From NCBI GenBank assembly GCA_019720755.1, contig CP081303.1:2728001-2792000 (forward strand): a stretch of 64,000 bases of DNA, read 5' to 3'. Of this stretch, positions 34,933 through 43,753 are shown piece by piece. A program made the translations under genes and the position numbers. Each line of letters begins with the position of its first letter. Position 1 is the stretch's first letter. The DNA is from Prolixibacteraceae bacterium. GTDB taxonomy: Bacteria > Bacteroidota > Bacteroidia > Bacteroidales > Prolixibacteraceae. The notes below the pieces were generated by a model that ran no database searches, was not told where the DNA came from, and worked only from the letters and a program-made list of their open reading frames with translations.

Positions 34933-36528
34933 ATGCTTAAGAAAATACCCCACACCTATGTGATCATTTTTGGTATTATACTATTTTCCGCTGTGATGAC
35001 ATGGATAGTCCCAGGCGGGGAGTACAACAGAGAGGTCATCGATGTGAATGGTGTGCAACGTGAGGTAGTTGTAAACAACTCTTTTCACTATACGGATAGC
35101 CAACCCCAGACATGGCAAGTGTTCTCCTCTTTCTTTCAAGGTTTCACCAATGCTGCGGATATCATTGCCTTTATCCTGATTATTGGCGGGGCTTTTTGGA
35201 TTATCAACGACAGCAAATCGATTGATGTAGGGATTACCTCTTTCTTAGACTCTTTAAAACGATTCGAACATATTGGATGGATACGAAAGATTGGCGTAGA
35301 CAACATCATCTTTGTGATGATTATGTTGCTATTTAGCATCTTTGGGGCCGTCTTCGGGATGAGTGAGGAGACCATCGCCTTTATCATCATCTTCGTACCG
35401 CTCTCTATCAAGATGGGCTACGACTCAATTCTTGGAGTCGCTCTCTGTTTTGTGGCAGCAGGATTGGGATTTGCAGGAGCAATCCTCAACCCTTTTACCA
35501 TCGGTATTGCCCAAGGGCTATCGAATCTTCCACTCTTTAGTGGGATTGAGTATCGTCTGTTTTGTTGGGTCGTAATCAACTTGGTAGGCTTTACATTTAT
35601 TCTTCGTTATGCCAACAAGATTAAGAAGAGTCCTAAGAGCTCTTTGGTATACGAGGAGGATCAATACTGGAGAGACAAGAAGGATGCAAGCGAGGATACC
35701 ATTGAACAGTATGTTCCCAAAGCAGCTTATGTGGTATATGCACTGATTTCAGCCTTTCTTGTAGCGACTTCGTTCCAACACCCAACCACCGTGTTAAAGA
35801 TAGGACAGTCGGAGATCACTCTTTATGCATTTCCTATTCTCTCTGTGCTATTCATTGTATTGGGTGGACTCTCATTAAGGAAGACCGTACACTATTTTGT
35901 ATTGAACATCCTATTCTTTACTATTCTTCTATTGATCGTTGGCGTGATGGGATATGGCTGGTATGTAGGAGAGATCGCCTCTCTATTCCTTGCCATGGGT
36001 ATCTTCGGTGGGATTGCCGCAGGAAACAACGGAAACAAGATCACCAAACTATTTATCGAGGGCGCAGCAGATATTCTGTCGGCAGCATTAGTCGTTGGTT
36101 TGGCAGGTGGGATCATCGTAATCTTAAGACAAGGGCTTATTATCGACACCATCTTGCATAGCATCTCTACCGCCATGAATGATATGGGGAAAGTATCTTC
36201 GGTTGGAATGATGTATTTCTTCCAGTCGTGTTTGAATATCATCATCCCTTCAGGCTCTGGAAAAGCAGCCCTTACGATGCCTATGATGGCACAGTTTTCG
36301 GACCTTATTGGAATCTCTAGACAGGCCACTGTAATGGCCTTTCAATTTGGAGATGGATTCACCAATATGATCACCCCAACCTCAGGTATTCTTGTGGGCG
36401 TACTAGGAGTGGCCAAAATTCCTTTCCCTAAATGGGTAAAGTGGATTACGCCACTGATGGTGATATTGATTTTGATCGGTTTTCTACTACTGATTCCAAC
36501 AGTCACCATGACACTGAATGGATTTTAA
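34933..36528 (+). CDS. YfcC-family transporter (basic amino acid / C4-dicarboxylate carrier type)
   Basis: A 531-residue polytopic inner-membrane protein of the YfcC/DcuC-like family. It begins IPHTYVIIFGIILFSAVMTW and has the conserved WIVPGGEY, FAGAILNPFTIGIAQGL and a late SGSGKAALTMPMM half-site, with about 12-13 membrane segments. Relatives include arginine/ornithine antiporters (ArcD-like) and dicarboxylate carriers; the substrate is not readable. The convergent neighbour is arginine decarboxylase, which makes transport of arginine, ornithine or agmatine an attractive but unproved guess. It ends 7 bases before a strong terminator and shares a transcript with the CPBP protease. Confidence 0.85.
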   Translation: MLKKIPHTYVIIFGIILFSAVMTWIVPGGEYNREVIDVNGVQREVVVNNSFHYTDSQPQTWQVFSSFFQGFTNAADIIAFILIIGGAFWIINDSKSIDVGITSFLDSLKRFEHIGWIRKIGVDNIIFVMIMLLFSIFGAVFGMSEETIAFIIIFVPLSIKMGYDSILGVALCFVAAGLGFAGAILNPFTIGIAQGLSNLPLFSGIEYRLFCWVVINLVGFTFILRYANKIKKSPKSSLVYEEDQYWRDKKDASEDTIEQYVPKAAYVVYALISAFLVATSFQHPTTVLKIGQSEITLYAFPILSVLFIVLGGLSLRKTVHYFVLNILFFTILLLIVGVMGYGWYVGEIASLFLAMGIFGGIAAGNNGNKITKLFIEGAADILSAALVVGLAGGIIVILRQGLIIDTILHSISTAMNDMGKVSSVGMMYFFQSCLNIIIPSGSGKAALTMPMMAQFSDLIGISRQATVMAFQFGDGFTNMITPTSGILVGVLGVAKIPFPKWVKWITPLMVILILIGFLLLIPTVTMTLNGF

Positions 36529-36535
36529 ATAGAAG

Positions 36536-36566
36536 AAAGAGGAACTAAGAAGTTCCTCTTTTTTTG
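36536..36566 (+). terminator. Terminator of the CPBP-YfcC operon
   Basis: Arms AAAGAGGAACT (36536-36546) and AGTTCCTCTTT (36551-36561) with a four-base loop and a following T run. Confidence 0.9.
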
Positions 36567-36762
36567 TATTCAAACATCAAAAAATTCTCTCTGAGACATG
36601 CCTCATCATGATGTATCAGAGAGAAATATCTTGGATCAGGCGATATTTAAGGTGAATCCAACAAAACCGCAGAAACAGATATCTTTCTTATATTCATATA
36701 TGGTAGCTATAAAGCCATAAGAATAGCAATCCCGTAAATATGTTTCTACCACACAATATCTT
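36567..36762. other. Intergenic stretch before the 30-bp repeat array
   Basis: About 200 AT-rich bases with no recognised feature apart from the imperfect inverted words ATCTCTGATACATC-like on either side of 36600 (TCTCTCTGAGACATGC and GATGTATCAGAGAGA). This forms a possible extra hairpin around 36584-36623. Confidence 0.35.
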
Positions 36763-36950
36763 GTAACATCAATAAAGAAGTGTCAACACAATGTAACCTC
36801 AACAAAGAAGCGACAACACAAAGTAGTATCAATAATGAAGCCTCATCACAATCTAGCATCAATACAATGTAACCTCAACAAAGAAGCGACAACACAAAGT
36901 AGTATCAATAATGAAGCCTCATCACAATCTAGCATCAATCACGAAGCGTC
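36763..36950 (+). repeat. Degenerate 30-bp tandem repeat with a 76-bp higher-order duplication
   Basis: Units of 30 bases begin at 36763, 36793 and 36823 (GTAACATCAATAAAGAAGTG..., GTAACCTCAACAAAGAAGCG..., GTAGTATCAATAATGAAGCC...). A 16-base partial unit follows at 36853. The last 76 bases are then repeated from 36869. Similar 30-base units resume at 37081 and 37111 beyond the palindromic element, so the element sits within the array. Confidence 0.8.
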
Positions 36951-37068
36951 AACACCTGGGAGTTAGGAAGCTCCTGCTTCCGTATGATGTATCTATATGT
37001 TGCATACTACTATTTTTGCACGAGGTCTCGTGCACACGAAGCAGGAGCTCCGCGGTTCCCAGGGGTTG
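36950..37068. repeat. Palindromic element family, copy F (remote copy)
   Basis: A 119-base member 4.4 kb from the main cluster. Left end CAACACCTGGGAGTTAGGAA and GCTCCTGCTTCC are as in the other copies, and the hairpin is TGCACGAGGTCTCGTGCA. The right end is GAAGCAGGAGCTCCGC and TTCCCAGGGGTTG. The arms carry compensating changes (CTCCTGCTTC pairs with GAAGCAGGAG), which supports a selected hairpin structure. Confidence 0.85.
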
Positions 37069-37158
37069 CAGCAACATCTTGTATCATCAATAATGATGCA
37101 TCATCACATTACATCGTAAACAACGATGCAACAATAATGGTGCATCAATACCTTTTTG

Positions 37159-39057
37159 TCACTCTTTTTCAAGGTAGGTGTAGCCATAAAGACCTGATCG
37201 ATATATGGCAAGAAACTCACGCCCCTCTTTTGCCGTGATTCGACCTGACTTGACAGAAGAAGTTACCCAAGTCTCCACTGCTCTGACGAGTTTTTTTGGG
37301 TTGTATTGGGCATAATCCAACACCTCAGCAACTGTCTCTCCATCGATAATTTGATCAATAGAATAAGCTTCGTCCGTAAGAGAGATATGCACCGCATTGG
37401 TGTCGCCAAAGAGGTTATGAAGATCTCCTAGAATCTCCTGGTAAGCCCCTACTAGAAATACACCAATATAGTAGTTCTCCCCCTCCTTCAAAGAGTGCAC
37501 AGGCAAGGTCTGAGAGGAGTTGGTGGTGACGATAAAGTTATCAATCTTACCATCCGAATCGCAAGTGATATCCTGAATGGTAGCATAGTTATCTGGATTC
37601 TCCGTATGACGTTGAATAGGGACAATAGGAAACAACTGGTCTATGGCCCATGAATCAGGAAGAGACTGAAAAAGAGAGAAGTTACAGAAGTACTTATCAG
37701 CCAAACGCTGAGGAAGGCCCTCTAGTTCGTTTGGAATATGTTTCAGTCGTTGAGACATCTTCACCACCTCTCTAGCAATAGACCAAAAAAGACGTTCAAC
37801 CAAAGCTCTCTCTTTGATATCCAACAATCCTAAGCTAAACAGATTTAACGACTCTTCTCTAATTTGTAAGGCATCATGCCAATCCTCTAAGAGGTGTGGC
37901 TGTGAAAGCTTGTTTAGAATATTACAAAGGTCTCTAACATTTTCATGTATCTCATCTGACAGCACCTCCTCTTTGTTCCATTTAGGCAGTGAAGTGGATT
38001 CTAGTACGTCAAAGATCAACACAGAGTGGTGTGCTGTTAAGGAGCGTCCTGATTCGGTGATGATATTCGGATGAGGCAATTCGTTTTTATCGCTGGCATC
38101 GACCATCGCATACACTGCATCATTCACATACTCCTGAATGCTATAGTTTACACTGCTATCAGAGTTTGAAGAGCGTGTCCCATCGTAGTCCACTCCTAGC
38201 CCCCCTCCGATGTCAACATACTCTACCCCGATACCCATCTTTCGAAGTTGCACATAGAATTGGGCAGCCTCTTTAAGGGCTATTTTAATACGACGAATCT
38301 TATTTACTTGGCTTCCAATATGAAAATGGATCAACTTAAAACAGTCCACTAAATCATTCTGTTCCAAAATAGAGACAGCATCCATCAACTCACTAGTATT
38401 CAAACCGAATTTACTAGAGTCGCCACCAGAGCTCTCCCATTTTCCACTACCAGAGCTGGAGAGTTTTATTCGGATACCTATATTAGGTCGAACATGAAGT
38501 CTTTCGGAAACTTCGGCAATCAGCTTCAGTTCATTGAGTTTCTCTACCACGATAAAGATACGGCGGCCCATCTTTTGGGCAAGAAGTGCCAATTCGATAT
38601 AGTCTTCGTCTTTATAACCATTACAGACAATCAAAGAGTCGGTGTCGGTATTATTTGCAATAACGGCATGTAGTTCTGGTTTAGAACCAGCCTCTAGACC
38701 TATATTAAATTTCTTTCCATGGGAAACCAACTCCTCTACGACAGGCTGCATCTGATTCACCTTTATAGGGAAGATAGTATAAGCGTTCGCTTGATAGTGG
38801 TTCTCTACAGAGGCTTGACGAAAACATCGGTACATCTCCTCTATACGACTATCTAGAATATCTGGGAAACGCAATAGCACAGGAGTAGCGACATCTCTCA
38901 TCTGCAACTCATCGAGCAACTCCTTCAGGTCGATGGCTCGCCCATCTCTACTCGGAGTTACCTGTACATTTCCTTTTTCGTTGATCGAAAAATAGTTAAT
39001 ACCCCAGCCCTGCATATTATACAGTTCTAGTGAATCCTCCACATTCCACTTTCTCAT
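37159..39057 (-). CDS. speA: Biosynthetic arginine decarboxylase
   Basis: A 632-residue fold-type III PLP enzyme of the SpeA class. The PLP lysine is Lys99 in FPIKVNQM, the phosphate-binding glycine loop is GGGLGVDYDG, and FKLIHFHIGSQ and ESGRSLTAHHS are conserved. It decarboxylates arginine to agmatine, the first step of putrescine or spermidine synthesis in Bacteroidota, in the cytoplasm (or periplasm in some species; no signal peptide is seen here). Length and motifs are complete. It stands alone and converges with the YfcC transporter gene across a repeat-filled 630-base gap. Confidence 0.96.
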   Translation of the reverse strand: MRKWNVEDSLELYNMQGWGINYFSINEKGNVQVTPSRDGRAIDLKELLDELQMRDVATPVLLRFPDILDSRIEEMYRCFRQASVENHYQANAYTIFPIKVNQMQPVVEELVSHGKKFNIGLEAGSKPELHAVIANNTDTDSLIVCNGYKDEDYIELALLAQKMGRRIFIVVEKLNELKLIAEVSERLHVRPNIGIRIKLSSSGSGKWESSGGDSSKFGLNTSELMDAVSILEQNDLVDCFKLIHFHIGSQVNKIRRIKIALKEAAQFYVQLRKMGIGVEYVDIGGGLGVDYDGTRSSNSDSSVNYSIQEYVNDAVYAMVDASDKNELPHPNIITESGRSLTAHHSVLIFDVLESTSLPKWNKEEVLSDEIHENVRDLCNILNKLSQPHLLEDWHDALQIREESLNLFSLGLLDIKERALVERLFWSIAREVVKMSQRLKHIPNELEGLPQRLADKYFCNFSLFQSLPDSWAIDQLFPIVPIQRHTENPDNYATIQDITCDSDGKIDNFIVTTNSSQTLPVHSLKEGENYYIGVFLVGAYQEILGDLHNLFGDTNAVHISLTDEAYSIDQIIDGETVAEVLDYAQYNPKKLVRAVETWVTSSVKSGRITAKEGREFLAIYRSGLYGYTYLEKE

Positions 39058-39294
39058 TTTTATAACAATTAACCGTAAAAGCGTTCGCTTCTACTTAGAT
39101 AATAACTGAAAATAAAGGAGGGGACCATCCCTACCATTGATTGCAAAAGCAATGTGCAAAAATACAAAAAAAGAAGAGGCATGGCTTCCATTTAGATTAT
39201 TTAATGAAACAAAGCACACTTTTTCAATATCCATCAAGAGAGAACAAACGTTTTTTGAGTAGCAGGAGGGCTTCTATTTCATCGATATAAATGA

Positions 39295-39302
39295 TACTTT
39301 TG
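39295..39302 (+). promoter_or_regulatory. Putative -7 promoter box for the 39324 gene
   Basis: TACTTTTG matches the Bacteroidota -7 consensus TAnnTTTG and lies 21 bases upstream of the start codon of the next gene. No good -33 TTTG at the right spacing was found. Confidence 0.45.
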
Positions 39303-39323
39303 TAGGGCAAAAATATTCTTAAC

Positions 39324-39929
39324 ATGGACTCAAGTAGATATACCGAGATACGGTCTCAGATGCATCAAATCTTTCAGCGAGCATTCCAATGGGATCGTAT
39401 TCCACAAGCCCAAATAGTGGGTAGTGCACAAAAATTAGGTTTATGGAAAAACAACACCCTACACTTTCCTGAAGAGGAAGATAGGGCTATCTTTTTTGAA
39501 TATTGTTTTTACGAGAAACTATCTCCTCAGGGAGCACAGATTGTACAATATACAAACGAGAATGAAGAGAAAATAGCGGCATCGATGACCCAAAGCATCC
39601 ACTCTCTATATGAGGTGGTGGCATGCAAAAGGGAAAGCAACGAGGTGATACTTAAAGATCTCTTAAACCCCAAAGGAGGAGAGATATCGATGGTAGACAT
39701 CAACCTTTCGCATGCCAATGCCGAAGAAATGATCTTTTACACCCGACTACTCCCTTTTGAGAACCACCATATCTCCACAGGACTAGTGCTAACCTTCTCG
39801 AAAAAATCATGCCACAAGACAATCATAGAGAAAGAGAAGATAGAGCTAAAGAAGAGACGCAAACTGTCCTCTCCAGAGAGATATCAGTGGGCATTTTTAA
39901 GCTATGTAAAACACACAAGAAATAGTTAA
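39324..39929 (+). CDS. Hypothetical protein upstream of ung
   Basis: A 201-residue cytoplasmic protein of no recognised family. Visible parts are an N-terminal helix with QIFQRAFQWDRIPQAQIVGS, an acidic centre (HFPEEEDRAIFFEYCFYEKL), a strand-rich middle (LYEVVACKRESNEVILKDLL) and a basic C terminus (EKIELKKRRKLSSPERYQW). It ends two bases before the ung start, so it is co-transcribed with it. A link to DNA repair is suggested only by that. Confidence 0.7.
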   Translation: MDSSRYTEIRSQMHQIFQRAFQWDRIPQAQIVGSAQKLGLWKNNTLHFPEEEDRAIFFEYCFYEKLSPQGAQIVQYTNENEEKIAASMTQSIHSLYEVVACKRESNEVILKDLLNPKGGEISMVDINLSHANAEEMIFYTRLLPFENHHISTGLVLTFSKKSCHKTIIEKEKIELKKRRKLSSPERYQWAFLSYVKHTRNS

Positions 39930-39931
39930 CG

Positions 39932-40594
39932 ATGGAAGTAAAAATGAATAACTCTTGGAAAAGAGTATTGCAGACAGAGTTTGACAAAGCCTATTTTGGA
40001 GAGCTTGCGGAGTTTGTAAAACAGGCTTATAAAGAACATACGGTATATCCTCCTGAAAAAAACCTCTTCGAGGCATTCGAGCTTACCCCATTAGAACAAG
40101 TGAAGGTGGTCATCCTTGGACAAGACCCATACCATGGTCCAAATCAAGCCCATGGACTATGCTTTTCGGTAAACGAAGGAATCACACTTCCTCCATCTCT
40201 CCGCAATATCTTTAAAGAGAGAGAGTCGGATGTAGGAGTTCCTTATACCACCAATGGCAACCTTATCCATTGGGCAAAACAGGGAGTCTTTATGCTCAAT
40301 GCCACCTTAACAGTAGAGGCCTCGAAAGCAGGGTCACACCAAAAGAAGGGATGGGAAGTATTTACCGATAGTGTGATACAGACGATCTCTCAAGAGAAAG
40401 AGCATGTGGTTTTTATCTTATGGGGAGCCTATGCACAGAAGAAGGCAAGTCTTATTGATTCGCAAAAGCATCTAATTCTAAAAGCGGTGCATCCTAGCCC
40501 CCTTTCAGCACATAGAGGTTTTTTCGGAACCAAACCATTTTCTCAAACAAACACGTTCCTCGAAAGTCATCAACAGACACCTATCGCGTGGTAA
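39932..40594 (+). CDS. ung: Uracil-DNA glycosylase, family 1
   Basis: A 220-residue UNG that removes uracil from DNA as the first step of base-excision repair. The water-activating Asp65 lies in GQDPYHGPNQAHGL, FSVNEGITLPPSLRNIF forms the uracil pocket and Pro-rich loop, and HPSPLSAHRGFFG holds the catalytic His and the minor-groove Leu loop. The start at 39932 (MEVKMNNSWKRVL) is preferred because other Bacteroidota Ung proteins have about eight residues before the SWK; ATG at 39944 is an alternative. Second gene of a two-gene unit ending at a strong terminator. Confidence 0.97.
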   Translation: MEVKMNNSWKRVLQTEFDKAYFGELAEFVKQAYKEHTVYPPEKNLFEAFELTPLEQVKVVILGQDPYHGPNQAHGLCFSVNEGITLPPSLRNIFKERESDVGVPYTTNGNLIHWAKQGVFMLNATLTVEASKAGSHQKKGWEVFTDSVIQTISQEKEHVVFILWGAYAQKKASLIDSQKHLILKAVHPSPLSAHRGFFGTKPFSQTNTFLESHQQTPIAW

Positions 40595-40596
40595 AA

Positions 40597-40636
40597 AAAG
40601 GAGGTTGTCATTTTTATAGATGACAACCTCCTTCTC
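40597..40636. terminator. Bidirectional terminator between ung and the GH20-like gene
   Basis: Thirteen-base arms AAGGAGGTTGTCA (40598-40610) and TGACAACCTCCTT (40621-40633) with a ten-base loop, directly between the two converging genes. Confidence 0.85.
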
Positions 40637-40658
40637 TTCAATGTAACAATCTTACATT

Positions 40659-42872
40659 TTACTCTACAATCAATTCATCAACATATATTGAAGCATAATC
40701 TCCTCTTTTCTCGTGCCACATAGGAACAATACGAAGATTCTTTGCAATCAATCTAATATAACGTGCTTTGGTTCCTTTAGGGAAACATGAAACGTTCACC
40801 ACATGTCGCGTTCTATTATGGATTTCCTGTTCATATACCTCCTTGAAGATCGTCTTGAACGACTTTCCATCCGTAGAGATCATATAGGTCACAGAAGACG
40901 GCATAAAAGCACCTTTAGACAGATCCACCAACCAGTTAGAAGAGAGTTTAGAGAGAGGATGCAAACCTCCAAGATCCATGGACACATCCACGTCGCTAAG
41001 ATCCATACGCTGGAAAAGGCGAGTATACCCATCACTGATATTCATTCCACCACCACTTCCATCAAGCTTAGAGAATGGATACTTCACTGTAATATAGCGG
41101 TGAATACCAAGATGTTTTAGAAAGTGTTTGTCTAGCATTACCCCCGGATTATCATTCTTGTCAAAAGAACAAGCTTTCAGGTCATAATCATTATCAATAA
41201 CAATAGGTTCCTCATACATAGGCGACATGGTCGTTGGAGTTCTTCCATCTAATGTAAAATGTATTGGAGATCCATCCTCATTGAACATATGTAGAACAAG
41301 CTGTCCCGCTTCATTAAAATCATTATAAGAGTAAACAACCCTAGAAAGTTGACCATATTCTACATGATAATAAGAGAGCAACTTCTCATACTCAAAGATA
41401 TCCTCTCTAAATCGATTCCAATTGGTATGGTTTGTTCCCATCCAACCTCTATCCGAAATAGCCAAAAGACGTGGAAATATCTTTGTTGTCATCTCATCGA
41501 AAGAGGATGATTTTGAAGCATCCATTAAAGCACATGAACCGACTACATCATTTTTATCAATAAAGTTTCCTTCGACATGTGGATTAAACTCATACACATC
41601 ATTTAATGTTACTAATTCGGATTCATGAATACCATTCTTCATTTCCGAAAGGTTTTGTGGCTTGTCTAAGTTATAAAGAGTAATCGGAGCTTCCACAACA
41701 CGCATTCCCTTCTTTAGGTTCAGATAAGAAGCCGCTGTAGATTGGGTCACAATAGAGAGAGCATTCTTGCGATCAGAATATTTCCAACCATCATTCATAA
41801 AGATCAACTCTATCCCTTTGGCATAGAAGTCGGCATCTATCTTTTTTAATAATAGGGATAGATTCTCATTATATTTATCGATTAGTTCGTCCCTCTTTGG
41901 ATCAATTAATGAAGACTCACCTACCTCAGAGTTGATCTCTAATTCGCGAACATTTCCTATACAGATATTTTTTGCAGAAAATAGAGTAGTCACTTCATCG
42001 TAAACTTTTGTTACGAATTTATGCACCATCTGATCCGTTATATTTAAATAGCACTTCACATGATAATCTGTTTTATCGATCGCATCATCATAAGAAGAGT
42101 AATCACAATATTGAGGATAATGTGATTTTACCATTTCATTATCAAAAAACAGATCTACTTCTGGAATGATTGTAATGTTACGACGTTTGGCATAATGAAT
42201 TAAATTCGAGATATCATTATGGCTGTACGACTCTTTAGGATGACTGTTTAAGTTTGGAAACGAAGGCAAATTTAATCGAAGATTTTCTCCTTTACCCAAA
42301 ACAAGGATAAGCTTGTTCATCTTAGAAAATGCCATATAATCCATGATTTTCTTCAACTCTAAAGTTGGCATATAGCGCTTGCTAACATCTAAACGAAACA
42401 TTCTGTTGGAATAAGTAGGTTTGTCCCGGATGTAGACACATGGAAAACAGTAGTTCCCTTTCTTATCCACCTTAACCAATTGTCTTAAGGTTGTAATCGC
42501 ATAGATAATACCCCCAGTATCACCTGCCTTGATATTAATTCCATCGTCGGATATCTTCAGAGAGTAAGCGTCTTTGGCAAAACCAAGTTTTCTATCGTAA
42601 GTGATCTTAATATCAGCATCCTTAAACGAAGGTGCTTTTGATATTTTCACATTACAATAGCCATGGATAAATCGTGAGAGCTCTTTCTCTTGCAACAGGA
42701 TAAAAGCACTGTTACTCTTATAGGTAATATTATCTCCCAACGTAAAATACCCTTCTCCATTGGTGACAGAGAAAGGTGATGGAATTATCGAATACAACTT
42801 CTTATTCGTACTCTCTGTTTGACAACCTGAAAACAGTAGAATTAAAAGAACACAACGCAACAGATGCTTCAT
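40659..42872 (-). CDS. GH20-like lipoprotein lacking the catalytic Asp-Glu pair
   Basis: A 737-residue lipoprotein (lipobox LLFSGC, Cys17) with the domain order of beta-N-acetylhexosaminidases: an N-terminal GH20b domain, a TIM barrel starting FRLDVSKRYMPTLELKKIMD, a chitobiase-like C-terminal domain (PIHFTLDGRTPTTMSPMYEE) and a last beta-sandwich of F5/8 type. In active GH20 enzymes the barrel carries GGDE, with Glu as the acid/base. Here the matching strand reads CIGNVRELE, with Val308 and Arg309 in place of Asp-Glu. The PEVDLFFDNEMV segment also lacks the usual PGH. It is therefore likely a non-hydrolysing glycan-binding relative, or an enzyme with changed chemistry. It is exported and lipid-anchored, and no SusCD pair is adjacent. 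Confidence 0.8.
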   Translation of the reverse strand: MKHLLRCVLLILLFSGCQTESTNKKLYSIIPSPFSVTNGEGYFTLGDNITYKSNSAFILLQEKELSRFIHGYCNVKISKAPSFKDADIKITYDRKLGFAKDAYSLKISDDGINIKAGDTGGIIYAITTLRQLVKVDKKGNYCFPCVYIRDKPTYSNRMFRLDVSKRYMPTLELKKIMDYMAFSKMNKLILVLGKGENLRLNLPSFPNLNSHPKESYSHNDISNLIHYAKRRNITIIPEVDLFFDNEMVKSHYPQYCDYSSYDDAIDKTDYHVKCYLNITDQMVHKFVTKVYDEVTTLFSAKNICIGNVRELEINSEVGESSLIDPKRDELIDKYNENLSLLLKKIDADFYAKGIELIFMNDGWKYSDRKNALSIVTQSTAASYLNLKKGMRVVEAPITLYNLDKPQNLSEMKNGIHESELVTLNDVYEFNPHVEGNFIDKNDVVGSCALMDASKSSSFDEMTTKIFPRLLAISDRGWMGTNHTNWNRFREDIFEYEKLLSYYHVEYGQLSRVVYSYNDFNEAGQLVLHMFNEDGSPIHFTLDGRTPTTMSPMYEEPIVIDNDYDLKACSFDKNDNPGVMLDKHFLKHLGIHRYITVKYPFSKLDGSGGGMNISDGYTRLFQRMDLSDVDVSMDLGGLHPLSKLSSNWLVDLSKGAFMPSSVTYMISTDGKSFKTIFKEVYEQEIHNRTRHVVNVSCFPKGTKARYIRLIAKNLRIVPMWHEKRGDYASIYVDELIVE

Positions 42873-43691
42873 AATTATATAATTTTACTTGTGATATAAA
42901 AGTTCCTTTTATATCACATCAACAATCTTAACATAAAAAGCAGAATTCTATATCCTGCCTTACACCAACTAAATTACATAATTAATATGATTATCCAAAT
43001 TATGTAATTCGCATTATGAACGAGAAATAAATACTCTTAATCAAATACAATTTTATGAAAACAAACAATAGTTAACATTACTAAATATTTCATTAATCAT
43101 AATTTATTAATTAATCATAATCAGAGACTTAAAACAAGAAACAACATATTATATATAAAGCAAAATGATCCATCACAAACAGCATAAAGCCAAATAAATA
43201 GGATGAAACTATTTACAGAAAAGACAGATGAAAATCGGCACAAAGATGAAGTAAAAGAGAAAGAATACACCAATACTTTTTATTACATCTTTTAACTTTT
43301 ACAATAATGTTTATGCACATCCTTTTTTTAAAAATTATTTAAAAAAAAAGCCAATTATTATAGAGGACAGTACAAATAGAATAAACATATTAATTATACA
43401 CTGTAATGATATGTATTAAAAAAGAGTTGTAACAGAAACGTTCGGTTATTGGCATTTTGTAAGGTATTCTATCGACTTCTACATTTAGAGTCATCATCCG
43501 AGATAGGACTAGATGAGTAAAAAAGAGTTGGTGTTTAATCTCATATCAAGAAAGGATAGTAACAACAAAGAGATTATTACAATAATTTAAAGAGACAAAA
43601 AAGAGTCAGGTATATTATATGAGAGCAAATTTATGTTATGGATACTTACATACTATAAACGGCAAAAACAGATGAAATAGAGGGCTAAAAA
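42873..43691. other. Long intergenic region upstream of the GH20-like gene
   Basis: About 820 AT-rich bases between the start of the GH20-like gene and the terminator of the helicase gene. The promoter of the GH20-like gene must lie at the left end, but I could not place it. No coding frame longer than 60 codons with protein-like composition and no clear RNA fold was seen. Confidence 0.45.
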
Positions 43692-43728
43692 CAAAAAAGG
43701 CTGTAACATAAATGTTACAGCCTTTTAT
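43692..43728 (-). terminator. Terminator of the DEAD-box helicase gene
   Basis: Perfect 14-base arms AAAAGGCTGTAACA (43695-43708) and TGTTACAGCCTTTT (43713-43726) with a four-base loop; on the minus strand it is followed by T-rich sequence. Confidence 0.85.
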
Positions 43729-43753
43729 ATGGTAAGTCACTAAAATAAGCCTA

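Noticed and set aside
35136-36329. Minus-strand frames inside the YfcC transporter gene
   Set aside because: Long antisense frames are common opposite hydrophobic membrane-protein genes; no start signals or family match.
36763-36950. CRISPR array made of 30-bp units
   Set aside because: The 30-base units are directly adjacent without spacers, are degenerate, and there is no cas gene.
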